This document shows, piece after piece, positions 35,149 to 43,853 of a DNA stretch of 64,000 bases; the first letter of the stretch is position 1, and each line of letters begins with the position of its first letter. The position numbers and the translations under genes were made by a program. This DNA comes from Paraburkholderia sp. C35. Its GTDB lineage: Bacteria; Pseudomonadota; Gammaproteobacteria; Burkholderiales; Burkholderiaceae. The stretch covers positions 19,432 through 83,431 of the forward strand of contig NZ_QBUY01000028.1 of NCBI RefSeq assembly GCF_003121405.1. Direction: 5' to 3'. The notes under the pieces are model-generated. The model ran no database searches, was not told where the DNA came from, and saw only the letters and a program-made list of their open reading frames with translations.

Positions 35149-37596
35149 ATGCGCTATTCAGTCGAAATCAAGAAGTTTCTGTATAGCCAATACTTTTATG
35201 GCGGCTTGCGCATTGCAGTGGGCGTGTCGCTTCCCGCCGTCCTTTGCCTGATCGTGTTTCACAACCGCGATCTCGGCTTCACGATCGCGACGGGCGCACT
35301 CGGCGCATGTGCCGTCGACATGCCCGGCCCGCTCAAGTACAAGCACAACGAAATGCTCGCGTGCAGCGTGATCGGCTTTCTGGCTGCGCTCGCCACCGGG
35401 CTTGCCACCGTCAACCCGATCGCGCTGTGGTGCACCGTCGTGCCGCTCACCTTCGTGCTGTCGCTGATCGTCGTGTACGGCAACCGCTGGCCGCAGATCA
35501 GCTTCGCGACGCTCTTCATGATGGTCGTCACGCTCGAAGAGCATTTCACGCCCATCCAGGCGCTGATCAACGCGTCGTGGATTCTGGTGGGCGGGTTGTG
35601 GTTCACGTACTGGTCGACCTTCGTGAGCCGCTGGATGATGTACCGCATCGAGCAGCAGGCGCTTGCCGAAAGCGTGTTCGCGCTCGCCGACTATCTGCTC
35701 GCGCGCTCCGACTTCTACGATCTCGACAACGACCTCGACGAGTGTTATCGCAATCTCGTCGCGAAGCAGATCGCGGCCGTCGCCATGCAGGACGCCGCGC
35801 GCGACATCGTGCTGCGCAATCTGCCGAAGATGAAAAGCGGCAGGCTGGAGCCGCGCCGCGCGATGCTCTTCAATCTGTTCATTCACATTGTCGATCTGCA
35901 TGAGCAGTTCGTCGGCGCGCACACCGATTACCCGCTGGTGCGCAACACGTTCGGCGCGTCGGACATGCTGATCTTCTATCGCGACCTGATCCGCAAGGCG
36001 GCTGCCGATCTCGAAGACATCGGCCTCGCCGTACTGCAGAACGAGCCGCCCCGCGCGCGTATCAACGTGAAGGCGGAGTTGCGTGCCATCGAGTACGAAA
36101 TCGAACTGATGCGCAAGCAGGACATGCCGAAGAAGAACCCCGAGGCGTACTCGGCTATCTCGGCTACCTTCCGGCGCATCTGGAGCGCGACGCGTCTGAT
36201 CGACAAGATGCGCAAGAACCTCGCGAGCGAGGAGAACACCAAGGAAACGGAACTGCGCCTCGATCAGGCGCTCACGCGTTTCGTGTCGAGCCGGCGCGTG
36301 CCGTTCGGCTCGATCTTCTCGAATCTGACGATGGCGTCGCCGAGCTTCCGGCACGCGCTGCGCGTGACAATCGCGGTTGCGATCGGTTTCTGGCTCGGGC
36401 GTCTGCTGCCGCTCACCAACGCCTACTGGATCGTGATGACGACCGTCATCATTCTGAAACCCGGCTACTCGCTGACCAAGCAGCGCAACGGGCAGCGTAT
36501 CGTCGGCACGCTGATCGGCTGCGCGGCGAGCATCGCGCTGATCATGAGCGTGAAAGAGCCGCATATCCTGATCATCGTGATGTTCGCGTGCATGGTGATG
36601 AGCTACAGCCTGCTGCTCTTCAACTACACGGCGAGTGTGGTGTTCACGTCCGCGTATGTGCTGCTGATGTTTCATCTGCTGGCACCGGGCAGCCTGCATA
36701 TCATCGGCGAGCGCGCCATCGATACCGTCGTCGGCTGCGCGATCGCCATTGCCGCGAGCCATCTGTTCCCCTACTGGGAATACCGGCTGATGGGCAAGCT
36801 CGTCAACGACATGATCGCCGCGATGCGCAACTATCTGGAGGCGAGCTGGTGGTGGGGAGGCAAACCGGGTGCGCCAGCATCGGCGGTGGCGTCGCCTGCG
36901 GCGCTGACCGAGGCGGCGGCGCTTGCGCCTGCTGTCGCGAGGGCGGAAGTGGTAGCAAGCGGGGCGGGCGCTATGGGTGGCCGCGCGGTTGAGGCGGCTG
37001 CTGCTGCCGCTGTATCGGGTGCATCGGGTGTATCGCCTGCATCAACGGCGGCAGCGGCCAGGACATCCGCGCCGACGCCCGCCGCTGCGGCGGCCGCCAG
37101 CGCGCTCGATCGCGACTACCGCTACCGGCTTGCGCGCAAGAATGTGCATGTGGCGTTCGCCAACCTCGGACAGGCCTTCCAACGGATGAGGCTGGAACCG
37201 AAGTCCGCGCAGAAGTTCGTGCCGGAACTCAACGATCTGCTGGTGCGCTCTCATGTGCTCGCCTCGCAGATTTCGGCTGCAGCGCCCTTGCTGCGCACAG
37301 CGTCCCAGCAGATGAGCGGCCCGTCGCATCAGCCGCTGCAGCGCGCGCTGACGGCTATCCGCGACAATCTCACACAAGCGGAAGAAGGCAACCCGCCGCC
37401 TGCCGATCAGGTGGACATCTCGAAGCAGTTGACGCGCGAGCTCGACACGATGGTCGTCGAGGCGGAACGTTCGCCCGACTATTCGCCCGATGCCGTGCAC
37501 GAACTGAAACTGCTCGCGCATCAGTGCAAGCAGATGCTCGCGGCGTCGTTCCAGATCCGGAAAGATGCGGGCGTGATCCGTTTGCCGGAGAACTGA
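35149..37596 (+). CDS. FUSC-family inner-membrane transporter
   Basis: This 815-residue protein belongs to the FUSC/YccS/AaeB group of aromatic-acid or fusaric-acid exporters. It has two membrane blocks of about five or six helices each (roughly 20-165 and 400-545) separated by a cytoplasmic helical part. The second block starts with FRHALRVTIAVAIGFWLGRLLPLTNAYWIVMTTVIILKPGY, the family signature. Between about 577 and 650 there is an insertion made almost only of A, S, G, V and P before the C-terminal helical domain. No adaptor or outer-membrane gene adjoins it, so it may act alone or with unlinked partners. Confidence 0.87.
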   Translation: MRYSVEIKKFLYSQYFYGGLRIAVGVSLPAVLCLIVFHNRDLGFTIATGALGACAVDMPGPLKYKHNEMLACSVIGFLAALATGLATVNPIALWCTVVPLTFVLSLIVVYGNRWPQISFATLFMMVVTLEEHFTPIQALINASWILVGGLWFTYWSTFVSRWMMYRIEQQALAESVFALADYLLARSDFYDLDNDLDECYRNLVAKQIAAVAMQDAARDIVLRNLPKMKSGRLEPRRAMLFNLFIHIVDLHEQFVGAHTDYPLVRNTFGASDMLIFYRDLIRKAAADLEDIGLAVLQNEPPRARINVKAELRAIEYEIELMRKQDMPKKNPEAYSAISATFRRIWSATRLIDKMRKNLASEENTKETELRLDQALTRFVSSRRVPFGSIFSNLTMASPSFRHALRVTIAVAIGFWLGRLLPLTNAYWIVMTTVIILKPGYSLTKQRNGQRIVGTLIGCAASIALIMSVKEPHILIIVMFACMVMSYSLLLFNYTASVVFTSAYVLLMFHLLAPGSLHIIGERAIDTVVGCAIAIAASHLFPYWEYRLMGKLVNDMIAAMRNYLEASWWWGGKPGAPASAVASPAALTEAAALAPAVARAEVVASGAGAMGGRAVEAAAAAAVSGASGVSPASTAAAARTSAPTPAAAAAASALDRDYRYRLARKNVHVAFANLGQAFQRMRLEPKSAQKFVPELNDLLVRSHVLASQISAAAPLLRTASQQMSGPSHQPLQRALTAIRDNLTQAEEGNPPPADQVDISKQLTRELDTMVVEAERSPDYSPDAVHELKLLAHQCKQMLAASFQIRKDAGVIRLPEN

Positions 37597-37629
37597 ACAC
37601 AAGCGTGCGACACGCCGGTTGCGTACCGC

Positions 37630-37836
37630 CTATTGCGACGCGCCCTTCGCGGCGTTCACAGCCGCTGCAGCAGCCGATGCCGCAGGCGCCGTCGTATCGA
37701 CGCCATTGTCGCGTTCGTACTCGCGTTTTTCGGTGATCGCGTTATAGAGAATCGTCGCGATCACCAGCAACACGACCACGACGATAAGCACGGCGACACC
37801 AAGCGTTGGATTTTTCTTCTTGCGCGGATCGTTCAT
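37630..37836 (-). CDS. Small single-pass membrane protein
   Basis: This 68-residue protein has a basic start (MNDPRKKKNPT), one membrane helix (about 12-31, LGVAVLIVVVVLLVIATILY) and an A/V-rich outer tail of about 35 residues. This predicts an N-in topology. It lies 33 bases from the convergent FUSC gene. No family is recognised. Confidence 0.7.
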   Translation of the reverse strand: MNDPRKKKNPTLGVAVLIVVVVLLVIATILYNAITEKREYERDNGVDTTAPAASAAAAAVNAAKGASQ

Positions 37837-37949
37837 GAGTCAGGCTCGGCTGGCGGGTGGATGCGGCAAAGCGGGCATTCTACGCTGCGACACCTTGCGT
37901 GCGGCTTGCAACGGCAAAGCGATGCGAACGCGATAGCACACGCAGCCGC

Positions 37950-38432
37950 TCAGCGGCTCTCGGCCACTACGGAAGCCCGCACCGGCAGGGCCGTCGAATA
38001 CTTGATCTGCTCCATCGCGAAACTGGAACTGACGTCGTAGAGCGGCACGGCGCGGATCAGTTGCTTGTAGACGCGATCGTAGTCGTCGATGTCCGATACG
38101 ACGACGCGCAGCAGATAGTCGGTCTCACCGCTCATCCGGTAGACCTCGACCACCTCGGGAATGTCCTGCACGGCGCGCGTAAAGTCCTGCGCCCACGCCT
38201 CCGTATGCTGGTTCGTGCGCACGGCGACGAACACCGTCGTGCCGACACCGAGCTTGCGCGGATCGCACAGTGCGACCTGCGCGCGGATCACGCCCGCTTC
38301 CTTGAGCCGCTGCACCCGCTTCCAGCATGGCGTCTGCGACAGGTTTACGCGGGCCGCGAGTTCCGCAATCGGCATGGTGGCGTCTTCCTGGAGAAGCTCC
38401 AGCAGCCGCCGGTCAATGATGTCCATTCCCAT
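37950..38432 (-). CDS. Lrp/AsnC-family regulator
   Basis: This 160-residue regulator has the Lrp plan: helix-turn-helix at about 5-55 (DIIDRRLLELLQEDATMPIAELAARVNLSQTPCWKRVQRLKEAGVI) and an RAM ligand-binding domain from about 65, including VEVYRMSGETDYLLRVVV. The start is ATG 38432 (GGGTGGGAAG upstream) or 38426. It is divergent from a cysteine-dioxygenase-like gene, and a perfect Lrp box lies between them. Relatives of this type often sense sulfur amino acids, which would fit the neighbour's substrate. That link is inferred. Confidence 0.92.
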   Translation of the reverse strand: MGMDIIDRRLLELLQEDATMPIAELAARVNLSQTPCWKRVQRLKEAGVIRAQVALCDPRKLGVGTTVFVAVRTNQHTEAWAQDFTRAVQDIPEVVEVYRMSGETDYLLRVVVSDIDDYDRVYKQLIRAVPLYDVSSSFAMEQIKYSTALPVRASVVAESR

Positions 38433-38445
38433 CTTCCCACCCAGA

Positions 38446-38460
38446 TAGAAAATTATTCTA
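38446..38460. promoter_or_regulatory. Lrp-type operator
   Basis: TAGAAAATTATTCTA matches the E. coli Lrp consensus YAGHAWATTWTDCTR at all 15 positions. It is 14-28 bases upstream of the regulator's start codon and about 105 bases upstream of the divergent gene, so it can serve both. Confidence 0.6.
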
Positions 38461-38564
38461 TTTCTCGTCAAGACGAGGGAATTATATGAAAACTCTTTCT
38501 CCGCGCAAATCGGTATAAATGAGGGCAGTCTTTCTCTCAAAAAATACCGCCCGCGGAGCCTTTC

Positions 38565-39197
38565 ATGAACCCGTCAACCGGCCTGATCACACGCGAAACT
38601 TCACTGGCCGACGCCGCTGCCATGGCCTGCGCGCTGCCTGCCGCAAACGCCGTCGAGCGGCTGTGTGCAGCGCTCGACGCAGCCTTCGACGCCTGCGCCG
38701 GCACCGATGATCCGTCACGGCACGCCGCCTTCGCGCGCGGAGTGCGCGCAGCACTCGCCGAAGCCGCCGCCGATGCCTCGCTGCTCACCGATGCCCAGCG
38801 CGAAGGCGCGGCAAGCTGCTATCGCCGCCATCTGCTCGCGGCCGATCCTCAAGGGCGCTACGCGATCGCCGCCCTCGTCTGGATGCCCGGCCAGGCCAGC
38901 CCCGTTCACGCGCATCACACGTGGTGCGGCTATGCCGTCATCGACGGCGTATTGACGGAAACGGTCTACGACTGGAATGCGGATAGCGACTGCGCGACAG
39001 CCGTGCGCGATCAGCCGCGTGAAGCAGGCGCCGTGTCGTTCACGCGCTCTGGCCGAACAGGCATTCATCCGCTCGGCAACGGCAGCGACGGCGCGGCAGT
39101 CTCGCTTCACGTCTACGGCGTGTCGGGCGAACAGATCACCACGCATGTGAACGACATCGTGCAGGTCGCCGAGAACACGCAAGCCGTTTCCGCCTGA
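38565..39197 (+). CDS. Cysteine dioxygenase-family protein
   Basis: This 210-residue cupin enzyme resembles thiol dioxygenases, which oxidise cysteine or 3-mercaptopropionate with a single iron. The metal ligands are seen as His115 and His117 in SPVHAHHTWCGYAVIDG and His182 in SLHVYG. Cys121 follows the HxH motif by four residues, where some family members crosslink a Tyr. The N-terminal 80 residues are Ala-rich and helical. Cysteine catabolism to sulfinate fits a neighbouring Lrp-type regulator. Which thiol it prefers cannot be read from sequence. Confidence 0.87.
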   Translation: MNPSTGLITRETSLADAAAMACALPAANAVERLCAALDAAFDACAGTDDPSRHAAFARGVRAALAEAAADASLLTDAQREGAASCYRRHLLAADPQGRYAIAALVWMPGQASPVHAHHTWCGYAVIDGVLTETVYDWNADSDCATAVRDQPREAGAVSFTRSGRTGIHPLGNGSDGAAVSLHVYGVSGEQITTHVNDIVQVAENTQAVSA

Positions 39198-39221
39198 AAA
39201 CATCTCACGAAGCACCAAACG

Positions 39222-39254
39222 AAAGGCGTCATGCATTGCTGCATGACGCCTTTT
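39222..39254. terminator. Bidirectional intrinsic terminator
   Basis: GGCGTCATGC and GCATGACGCC form a ten-pair stem (six-base loop) with A/T flanks, between the convergent dioxygenase and MscS-type genes. Confidence 0.85.
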
Positions 39255-39276
39255 CTTCATCCACGCTCAACGCGCT

Positions 39277-41892
39277 TTACGTCTTGCCGCCGTCGCCCGC
39301 TGTCGGAATCTGCGGCGGCACGGATGCCGTTTGCCCCGTCGATGGCGGCGCCGGACGCGGCTCGTGCGACACGTCGCGCGCGGGCGGCATTGCGCTGCCG
39401 GTCTTCGGCCGGAAAGGCGTCGTCGTCCCCGTTGCCGATTCCCGCGCGTGACTTTCATGCTGCGCGAGTTCTTCGTCCAGTACCTCGCCTACTTCATCGC
39501 CACGCGACGTGTGCACGCGCATCTGCGGCACGGGAATCTCGATACCCGCTTCATCCATCTTGCGCTTCAGGCGCAGATTGAACGCACGCGCCACGCTCCA
39601 CTGCTGCAACGGACGCGTCTTGATCTGTCCTTTGACGACCATCCAGTTCGGATCGAAGCGGTCTAGTCCCCACACTTCGACAGGGCCGAGCATCTCGCGC
39701 CGGTAACGAAAATCGGCCATCAGGTCGGCGCCGACGGCGCGGATCAGTTGCGTCACTTCGTCGACATCGGCGGAAAACGGCACGCGCACTTCGAACACCG
39801 CATACGCGAAATCGCGCGACAGGTTCTTGACGATCTTGATCTGCGAAAACGGAATGGCGTGGATCGCGCCCTGCCCGTCGCGCAGGCGCACGGTGCGGAT
39901 CGACAGATATTCGACCGTGCCCGCGTGGCCACCATCGATATCTATCCAGTCGCCCACCGAGATCGTGTCCTCGATGATGATGAAGAGGCCCGTGATCAGA
40001 TCGCTCACCAGCGACTGCGCGCCGAAACCGATCGCCAGACCGATCACGCCCGCGCCCGCCAGCAGCGGCGTCACGTTAATGCCGAGATTGGCCGCCGTGA
40101 CGATGCCCGCGATGGTCAGAATGGTCACCATCAGCACGTTGCGCACGAGCGGCAGCATCGTGCGCGCGCGCATGCTCGGGTTCTTCGACTTGTTGCGCGG
40201 ACTGCTCGGATTGACGGCTTCCTGGATCGCCGTGTCGATCAGAATCCAGATCAGCCATGAGACGAACACGGTGATCAGGATCGCCGTCAGCGCGTGCGCA
40301 ATACCGCGCGCCGTCACGCTTTCTTCGACGATCTCCGCAAGCGACACATCCCACAGTCGCGACGCGAATTCGAAGTACGCGAGCCAGATGAACAGCGTCG
40401 TCAACGTGCCGACGCAGCGCAACAGCCGCGTCAGATACGGCGAACGGCGCCGGCGGCGTACGTTGCGCGGACGCGTCACGCGCAGCACGATGGCGGACAG
40501 GAAAAACGCCAGCACCAGCAGCAGCGCCGTCACGACGGAAATCTGCAAGACGTTCTCACCGCTGCCGATCCCGCCGATCGTCGCGATCACGGAAGCCGTC
40601 GCGAGCACCAGCATCGGCACGTGCCAGAGCGACGCGAGCACTTCGAAGCCGTCGGTGGCGGCCTTGTGGTCGTGGCGCTGCTCGTACGCGCGGTTGCGGA
40701 GCAGATGCGCGACGGGACGGCGGAACGCGAGCGCGAAATACGCCGTCAGCACGGCAGCCGTCATGTTCGATACCGTCGATACCAGCGCGGCGAGGTTCGT
40801 ACCGAGTTCGTGCGCGACATCGTAGTTGGTGGCGGCGTCGCCGAGCGCACTCGCAATGCCGATCGCGAACAGCGGCCTGCGCGCCTGCTCGATCAGCGCC
40901 CGCACCGCCGCGCGCCGATGGCCCGAGCCGAACAGCGAGAACATGATCAGGCAGATCGCCGAAAACACGGCACCCGCGACGATCGCGTACGCAATCACCA
41001 TCGCGATGGTGCGGCCGAGCGAATCGGGCATCGAGCGCACGAACATCAGCGCCGCGACGAAGGCGACGATCCACGGTCCGACGCGGCGCAGCGCGAAGAT
41101 CAGCAACTCGCGCGTGGTCGGATTCGGATCGAGCCGCACGACGATGCCAAAGCGTGCGTGAATCCTGCGCTGCAGATAGATCAGCGCGCCCGCGCACGCG
41201 CCCCAGCCGGCGAGCACGGCGATCATGTTGAGCAGCACGCGGCCGAAGTGCTCGCGTCCCTGGCTCGTGACGATCGTATAGATTTCGTTGCCCGCCGCAT
41301 TGAAGCGGCCCGACCAGTAATTGAGCGGCGAGCGGCCCTGCTGCACGTCGTTTTCGAACGAAGCGATGCCCGCTGCAATGGCGCCGAGCAGGCCCGCGCT
41401 GGGCGCAGCCGCCGACGACGCCGACACCGGCGGCCCAACGGTCTTGGTGGCATCGCGCAGCTTCTTCAGCTGCGAGACGAGCGCGGAGCGCTGGCGGTCG
41501 TTGTCGAGCGTGGTGATCACGCTATCGAGCGATTTCTCCAGCTCGGCCTGACTGGCAGGCGACGGCGCGGACGCGGCATCGGCCGCCGACGCACCCGACG
41601 CCGCAGACGCAGGCGCCGCCGTCGACACCGTGGCGCTGTTGATCAGGCTCTGCAGCGCAGGGATCATCGGCGCACCCGGCGTCGCGCCCGCGGCGTGAGC
41701 GCTGCCCGGCAAGCCCAAAGCGGCCGCCAGCGCGATGCACAGGCAAAGCGCGTAAGCGGGCGCGCCCGCGCGGCGCAATCGTCCGGCGTGCGAAAAAAAG
41801 TGAAAAACAACACGAAAAACGGCGTCAATCGCCCGAAGCCCGCCGGTTGACGGCGCGGCCCGCGATTCACGCCGCGCAAGGCATGACTTCAT
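39277..41892 (-). CDS. Large MscS-type mechanosensitive channel (YbiO-like)
   Basis: The 871-residue protein has a signal peptide ending near AHA (about 68; long N-terminus), a periplasmic Ala/Ser-rich domain, and several membrane helices. The MscS pore helix and beta domain are NLGINVTPLLAGAGVIGLAIGFGAQSLVSDLITG (about 604-640) and VGDWIDIDGGHAGTVEYLSIRTVRLRD (about 650-675). The C-terminal alpha-beta domain ends near 810, and a P/T-rich tail follows. Such channels open under hypo-osmotic shock; YbiO-type ones have large periplasmic parts. The start could be a later ATG, since the signal peptide only begins well into the frame. Confidence 0.88.
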   Translation of the reverse strand: MKSCLARRESRAAPSTGGLRAIDAVFRVVFHFFSHAGRLRRAGAPAYALCLCIALAAALGLPGSAHAAGATPGAPMIPALQSLINSATVSTAAPASAASGASAADAASAPSPASQAELEKSLDSVITTLDNDRQRSALVSQLKKLRDATKTVGPPVSASSAAAPSAGLLGAIAAGIASFENDVQQGRSPLNYWSGRFNAAGNEIYTIVTSQGREHFGRVLLNMIAVLAGWGACAGALIYLQRRIHARFGIVVRLDPNPTTRELLIFALRRVGPWIVAFVAALMFVRSMPDSLGRTIAMVIAYAIVAGAVFSAICLIMFSLFGSGHRRAAVRALIEQARRPLFAIGIASALGDAATNYDVAHELGTNLAALVSTVSNMTAAVLTAYFALAFRRPVAHLLRNRAYEQRHDHKAATDGFEVLASLWHVPMLVLATASVIATIGGIGSGENVLQISVVTALLLVLAFFLSAIVLRVTRPRNVRRRRRSPYLTRLLRCVGTLTTLFIWLAYFEFASRLWDVSLAEIVEESVTARGIAHALTAILITVFVSWLIWILIDTAIQEAVNPSSPRNKSKNPSMRARTMLPLVRNVLMVTILTIAGIVTAANLGINVTPLLAGAGVIGLAIGFGAQSLVSDLITGLFIIIEDTISVGDWIDIDGGHAGTVEYLSIRTVRLRDGQGAIHAIPFSQIKIVKNLSRDFAYAVFEVRVPFSADVDEVTQLIRAVGADLMADFRYRREMLGPVEVWGLDRFDPNWMVVKGQIKTRPLQQWSVARAFNLRLKRKMDEAGIEIPVPQMRVHTSRGDEVGEVLDEELAQHESHARESATGTTTPFRPKTGSAMPPARDVSHEPRPAPPSTGQTASVPPQIPTAGDGGKT

Positions 41893-42088
41893 GGCAATCC
41901 GTGACTAGATGCGCGTGACTAGATGCAAGCAACTTGCATGGGAACGGGAGACGCCAAGTTTAGCGGGTGTCGTCGAGGTAAAACGCCCCGATGCGTAACC
42001 GAATGTTAGTGCACTTGCGCGGCTGCGGGTCAGTCGCTCAGGCGCGCCGCGCGGTGGATGCGCGGCGCATAACGCGATTTCGTCCCGC

Positions 42089-42736
42089 TCAGTAGGCGCC
42101 CGTCGCCAGCTGATGATCGAAACGGCCCTGCTCCAGTGCGTCGACGAAGGCGCTCGCGTAGTCTTCCGCCGAAATGCTGCTGTTGCCCTGCGCATCGACG
42201 ATCAGCGCGTTCGCGCCCGTACGGAACGTGCCCTTGCGCTCGCCCGGCGCGATCAGCGCTGCCGGCGCGAAGAAGGTCCAGTCGAGATCGCCGGCGGCAC
42301 GAAAACGCGGCAGCACGTCGCGATGTGCGAGCGCGATCGGCTTGTACGCATCGGGGAAGCCTTCCGTGTCGACCAGTTGCTTGCCCGGTGCAACTTCGAG
42401 CGAACCCGCGCCGCCCACCACCACCAGCCGCTTGACGCCCGCGGCGCGCGTGCCTTCGATCAGCGCGCGCGTGGCCTTGCCGATTACCGCGACATCGTCC
42501 ATCGGCGGCGCATAGGCGCTCGCGACCACATCATGACCGCGCGCGCCTGCTGCGACGCTCGCCGCATCTGTCACATCGGCCTGGACCGCTGTGAGGTTCG
42601 CGATGTCGGTCGGGACGCGCTCGGGGTTGCGCGTCAGTGCCGTCACCTGATGCCCGCGGCGCGCCGCTTCCGCCGCGATGCGCGAACCGATCATGCCCGT
42701 TGCGCCAAACAGCGCGATCTTCAGTGCCTTGCTCAT
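42089..42736 (-). CDS. NAD(P)-binding reductase (YwnB/NmrA-like)
   Basis: This 215-residue protein has a Rossmann fold starting IALFGATGMIGSRIAAEAARRGHQVTALTR, the GxxGxxG motif of atypical short-chain reductases (SDR_a5/NmrA). Another landmark is GVKRLVVVGGAGSLEV. There is no Ser-Tyr-Lys triad of classical SDRs. The Rrf2 gene sits just upstream on the same strand, and both carry the same palindromic operator. In Bacillus the ywnA (Rrf2) and ywnB (this family) genes are also paired. Likely role: quinone or carbonyl reduction in a stress response. Confidence 0.88.
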   Translation of the reverse strand: MSKALKIALFGATGMIGSRIAAEAARRGHQVTALTRNPERVPTDIANLTAVQADVTDAASVAAGARGHDVVASAYAPPMDDVAVIGKATRALIEGTRAAGVKRLVVVGGAGSLEVAPGKQLVDTEGFPDAYKPIALAHRDVLPRFRAAGDLDWTFFAPAALIAPGERKGTFRTGANALIVDAQGNSSISAEDYASAFVDALEQGRFDHQLATGAY

Positions 42737-42758
42737 ATCCGTGTTCCTTTCACTTAAA

Positions 42759-42777
42759 TGTAACTACATCGATTACA
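42759..42777. promoter_or_regulatory. Operator for the reductase gene
   Basis: TGTAACTACATCGATTACA is an inverted repeat (TGTAA-N9-TTACA), 23-41 bases upstream of the reductase start codon. In the other orientation it matches the site upstream of the Rrf2 gene at 15 of 19 bases. Most likely bound by the Rrf2 protein. Confidence 0.6.
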
Positions 42778-42787
42778 TATCTTGTTA

Positions 42788-42810
42788 ATAAAAAACGGGG
42801 CAAGCCCCGC
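42788..42810 (-). terminator. Intrinsic terminator downstream of the Rrf2 gene
   Basis: On the minus strand GCGGGGC-tt-GCCCCG runs into TTTTTTATT. It separates the Rrf2 transcript from the reductase gene, so each has its own promoter and operator. Confidence 0.75.
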
Positions 42811-42830
42811 ACGGCGTATCGCCACTACGT

Positions 42831-43289
42831 TCAACCATCCGCCACCTTGCGTTTGCGTTCTCGCGCACGCTCCGCACGTACGACGTCGGCCGTTGTGTCA
42901 GCCAGTGTACGCGACGCAAGCGACGCTTCGAGCGCCTGTTGCGCATCGCCGATGATGCACGTCAACACCGTCTGGATGTTGCGCCCGACCATGCAGGCAG
43001 GATTGGGCGTCTCACGATGCATGGCGAACAGTTGCGCGTCGTCGACAGCGCGGTAGACGTCGAGCAGCGTGATGTCCCCAGGCTCGCGCGCCAGCAGCGC
43101 GCCGCCGCCCGAGCCTAGCTGCGAAGTGGTGAGACCCGCTTGCGCGAGCATCGCCAGCAACCTGCGGATCAGCACGGGGTTCGTGTTCACGCTGCCGGCG
43201 ATCATCTCCGACGACAGCGGCACACCTTCCTGCTGCGACAGCAAGGCGAGAACATGAACCGCGAAGGCAAACCGGCTACTCGTATTCAC
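42831..43289 (-). CDS. Rrf2-family transcriptional regulator (YwnA-like)
   Basis: This 152-residue regulator has an Rrf2 winged helix (about 1-80), with NPVLIRRLLAMLAQAGLTTSQLGSGGGALLAREPGDITLLDVYRAV covering the recognition helix, wing and linker helix. Two cysteines (99 and 111, in NPACMVGRNIQTVLTC) replace the three-cysteine cluster of iron-sulfur types such as IscR. A thiol or disulfide switch is more likely than an Fe-S cluster. It precedes the reductase gene and shares an operator with it. The tail is basic (ARERKRKVADG). Confidence 0.9.
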   Translation of the reverse strand: MNTSSRFAFAVHVLALLSQQEGVPLSSEMIAGSVNTNPVLIRRLLAMLAQAGLTTSQLGSGGGALLAREPGDITLLDVYRAVDDAQLFAMHRETPNPACMVGRNIQTVLTCIIGDAQQALEASLASRTLADTTADVVRAERARERKRKVADG

Positions 43290-43353
43290 AACGCTGGATC
43301 ATCCGATGCGCATGCAACGCGCGAGACGTCACGCCGCCGATACAGCGGCGATG

Positions 43354-43372
43354 TGTAATCATGATAGTTACA
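43354..43372. promoter_or_regulatory. Operator for the Rrf2 gene
   Basis: TGTAATCATGATAGTTACA (TGTAA-N9-TTACA), 65-83 bases upstream of the Rrf2 start codon, is the partner of the site at 42759. This suggests autoregulation by the Rrf2 protein. Confidence 0.6.
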
Positions 43373-43397
43373 GATAACACGCCGGTCAAGCGCGGGA

Positions 43398-43853
43398 TTA
43401 TTTGTCCATCTGCTTCTGGGCGTCGCTGTTATCGGACGATGACGGCTGCGAATTCGCCGATGCATCGCTCGACCACTTCTGCAGCTTCTGCCCCGCCGAT
43501 TCGAGACCCGCGCCCGTCGAACTCACCGCCTTGTTGACGGCCGCGTTGGTGGCGCTCGCGGCGTTGTCGAAGTTGGCGCGCGCCTGCGAGGCGAGCGCAT
43601 TCGGATCGAGATTGATCGTGGGCATGGATGCAGCCGAATCCAGATTCTGCTGCGCGGTGGCCTTGGCGGCGTCCACCTGCTGGCCGACGTAGCTCGCCGC
43701 CTGGTCGAGTTTCTGGCCGGCCTGCTGCGAAAGATCGTCGAGCTTGGCCTGGCCCGCCGATGCATCGTTCTTCTGGCAGGCAGCGAGGCCTGCGAGCAGC
43801 ATGGCGGCGAAGACCGTGGTACGGACGAGCGGATGGCGTGAGATGAATTTCAT
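43398..43853 (-). CDS. Small outer-envelope lipoprotein
   Basis: This 151-residue protein has a lipoprotein signal peptide (MKFISRHPLVRTTVFAAMLLAGLAAC), with the lipobox LAAC and Cys26. The mature part is rich in A, S, Q, D and N. Its alanine-rich helical segments (DLSQQAGQKLDQAASYVGQQVDAAKATAQQNLDSAA) suggest an elongated coiled coil like Lpp-type or ecotin-like lipoproteins. No named family is recognised. Its start overlaps the end of the upstream acetyltransferase gene by four bases, so the two are coupled. Confidence 0.8.
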   Translation of the reverse strand: MKFISRHPLVRTTVFAAMLLAGLAACQKNDASAGQAKLDDLSQQAGQKLDQAASYVGQQVDAAKATAQQNLDSAASMPTINLDPNALASQARANFDNAASATNAAVNKAVSSTGAGLESAGQKLQKWSSDASANSQPSSSDNSDAQKQMDK

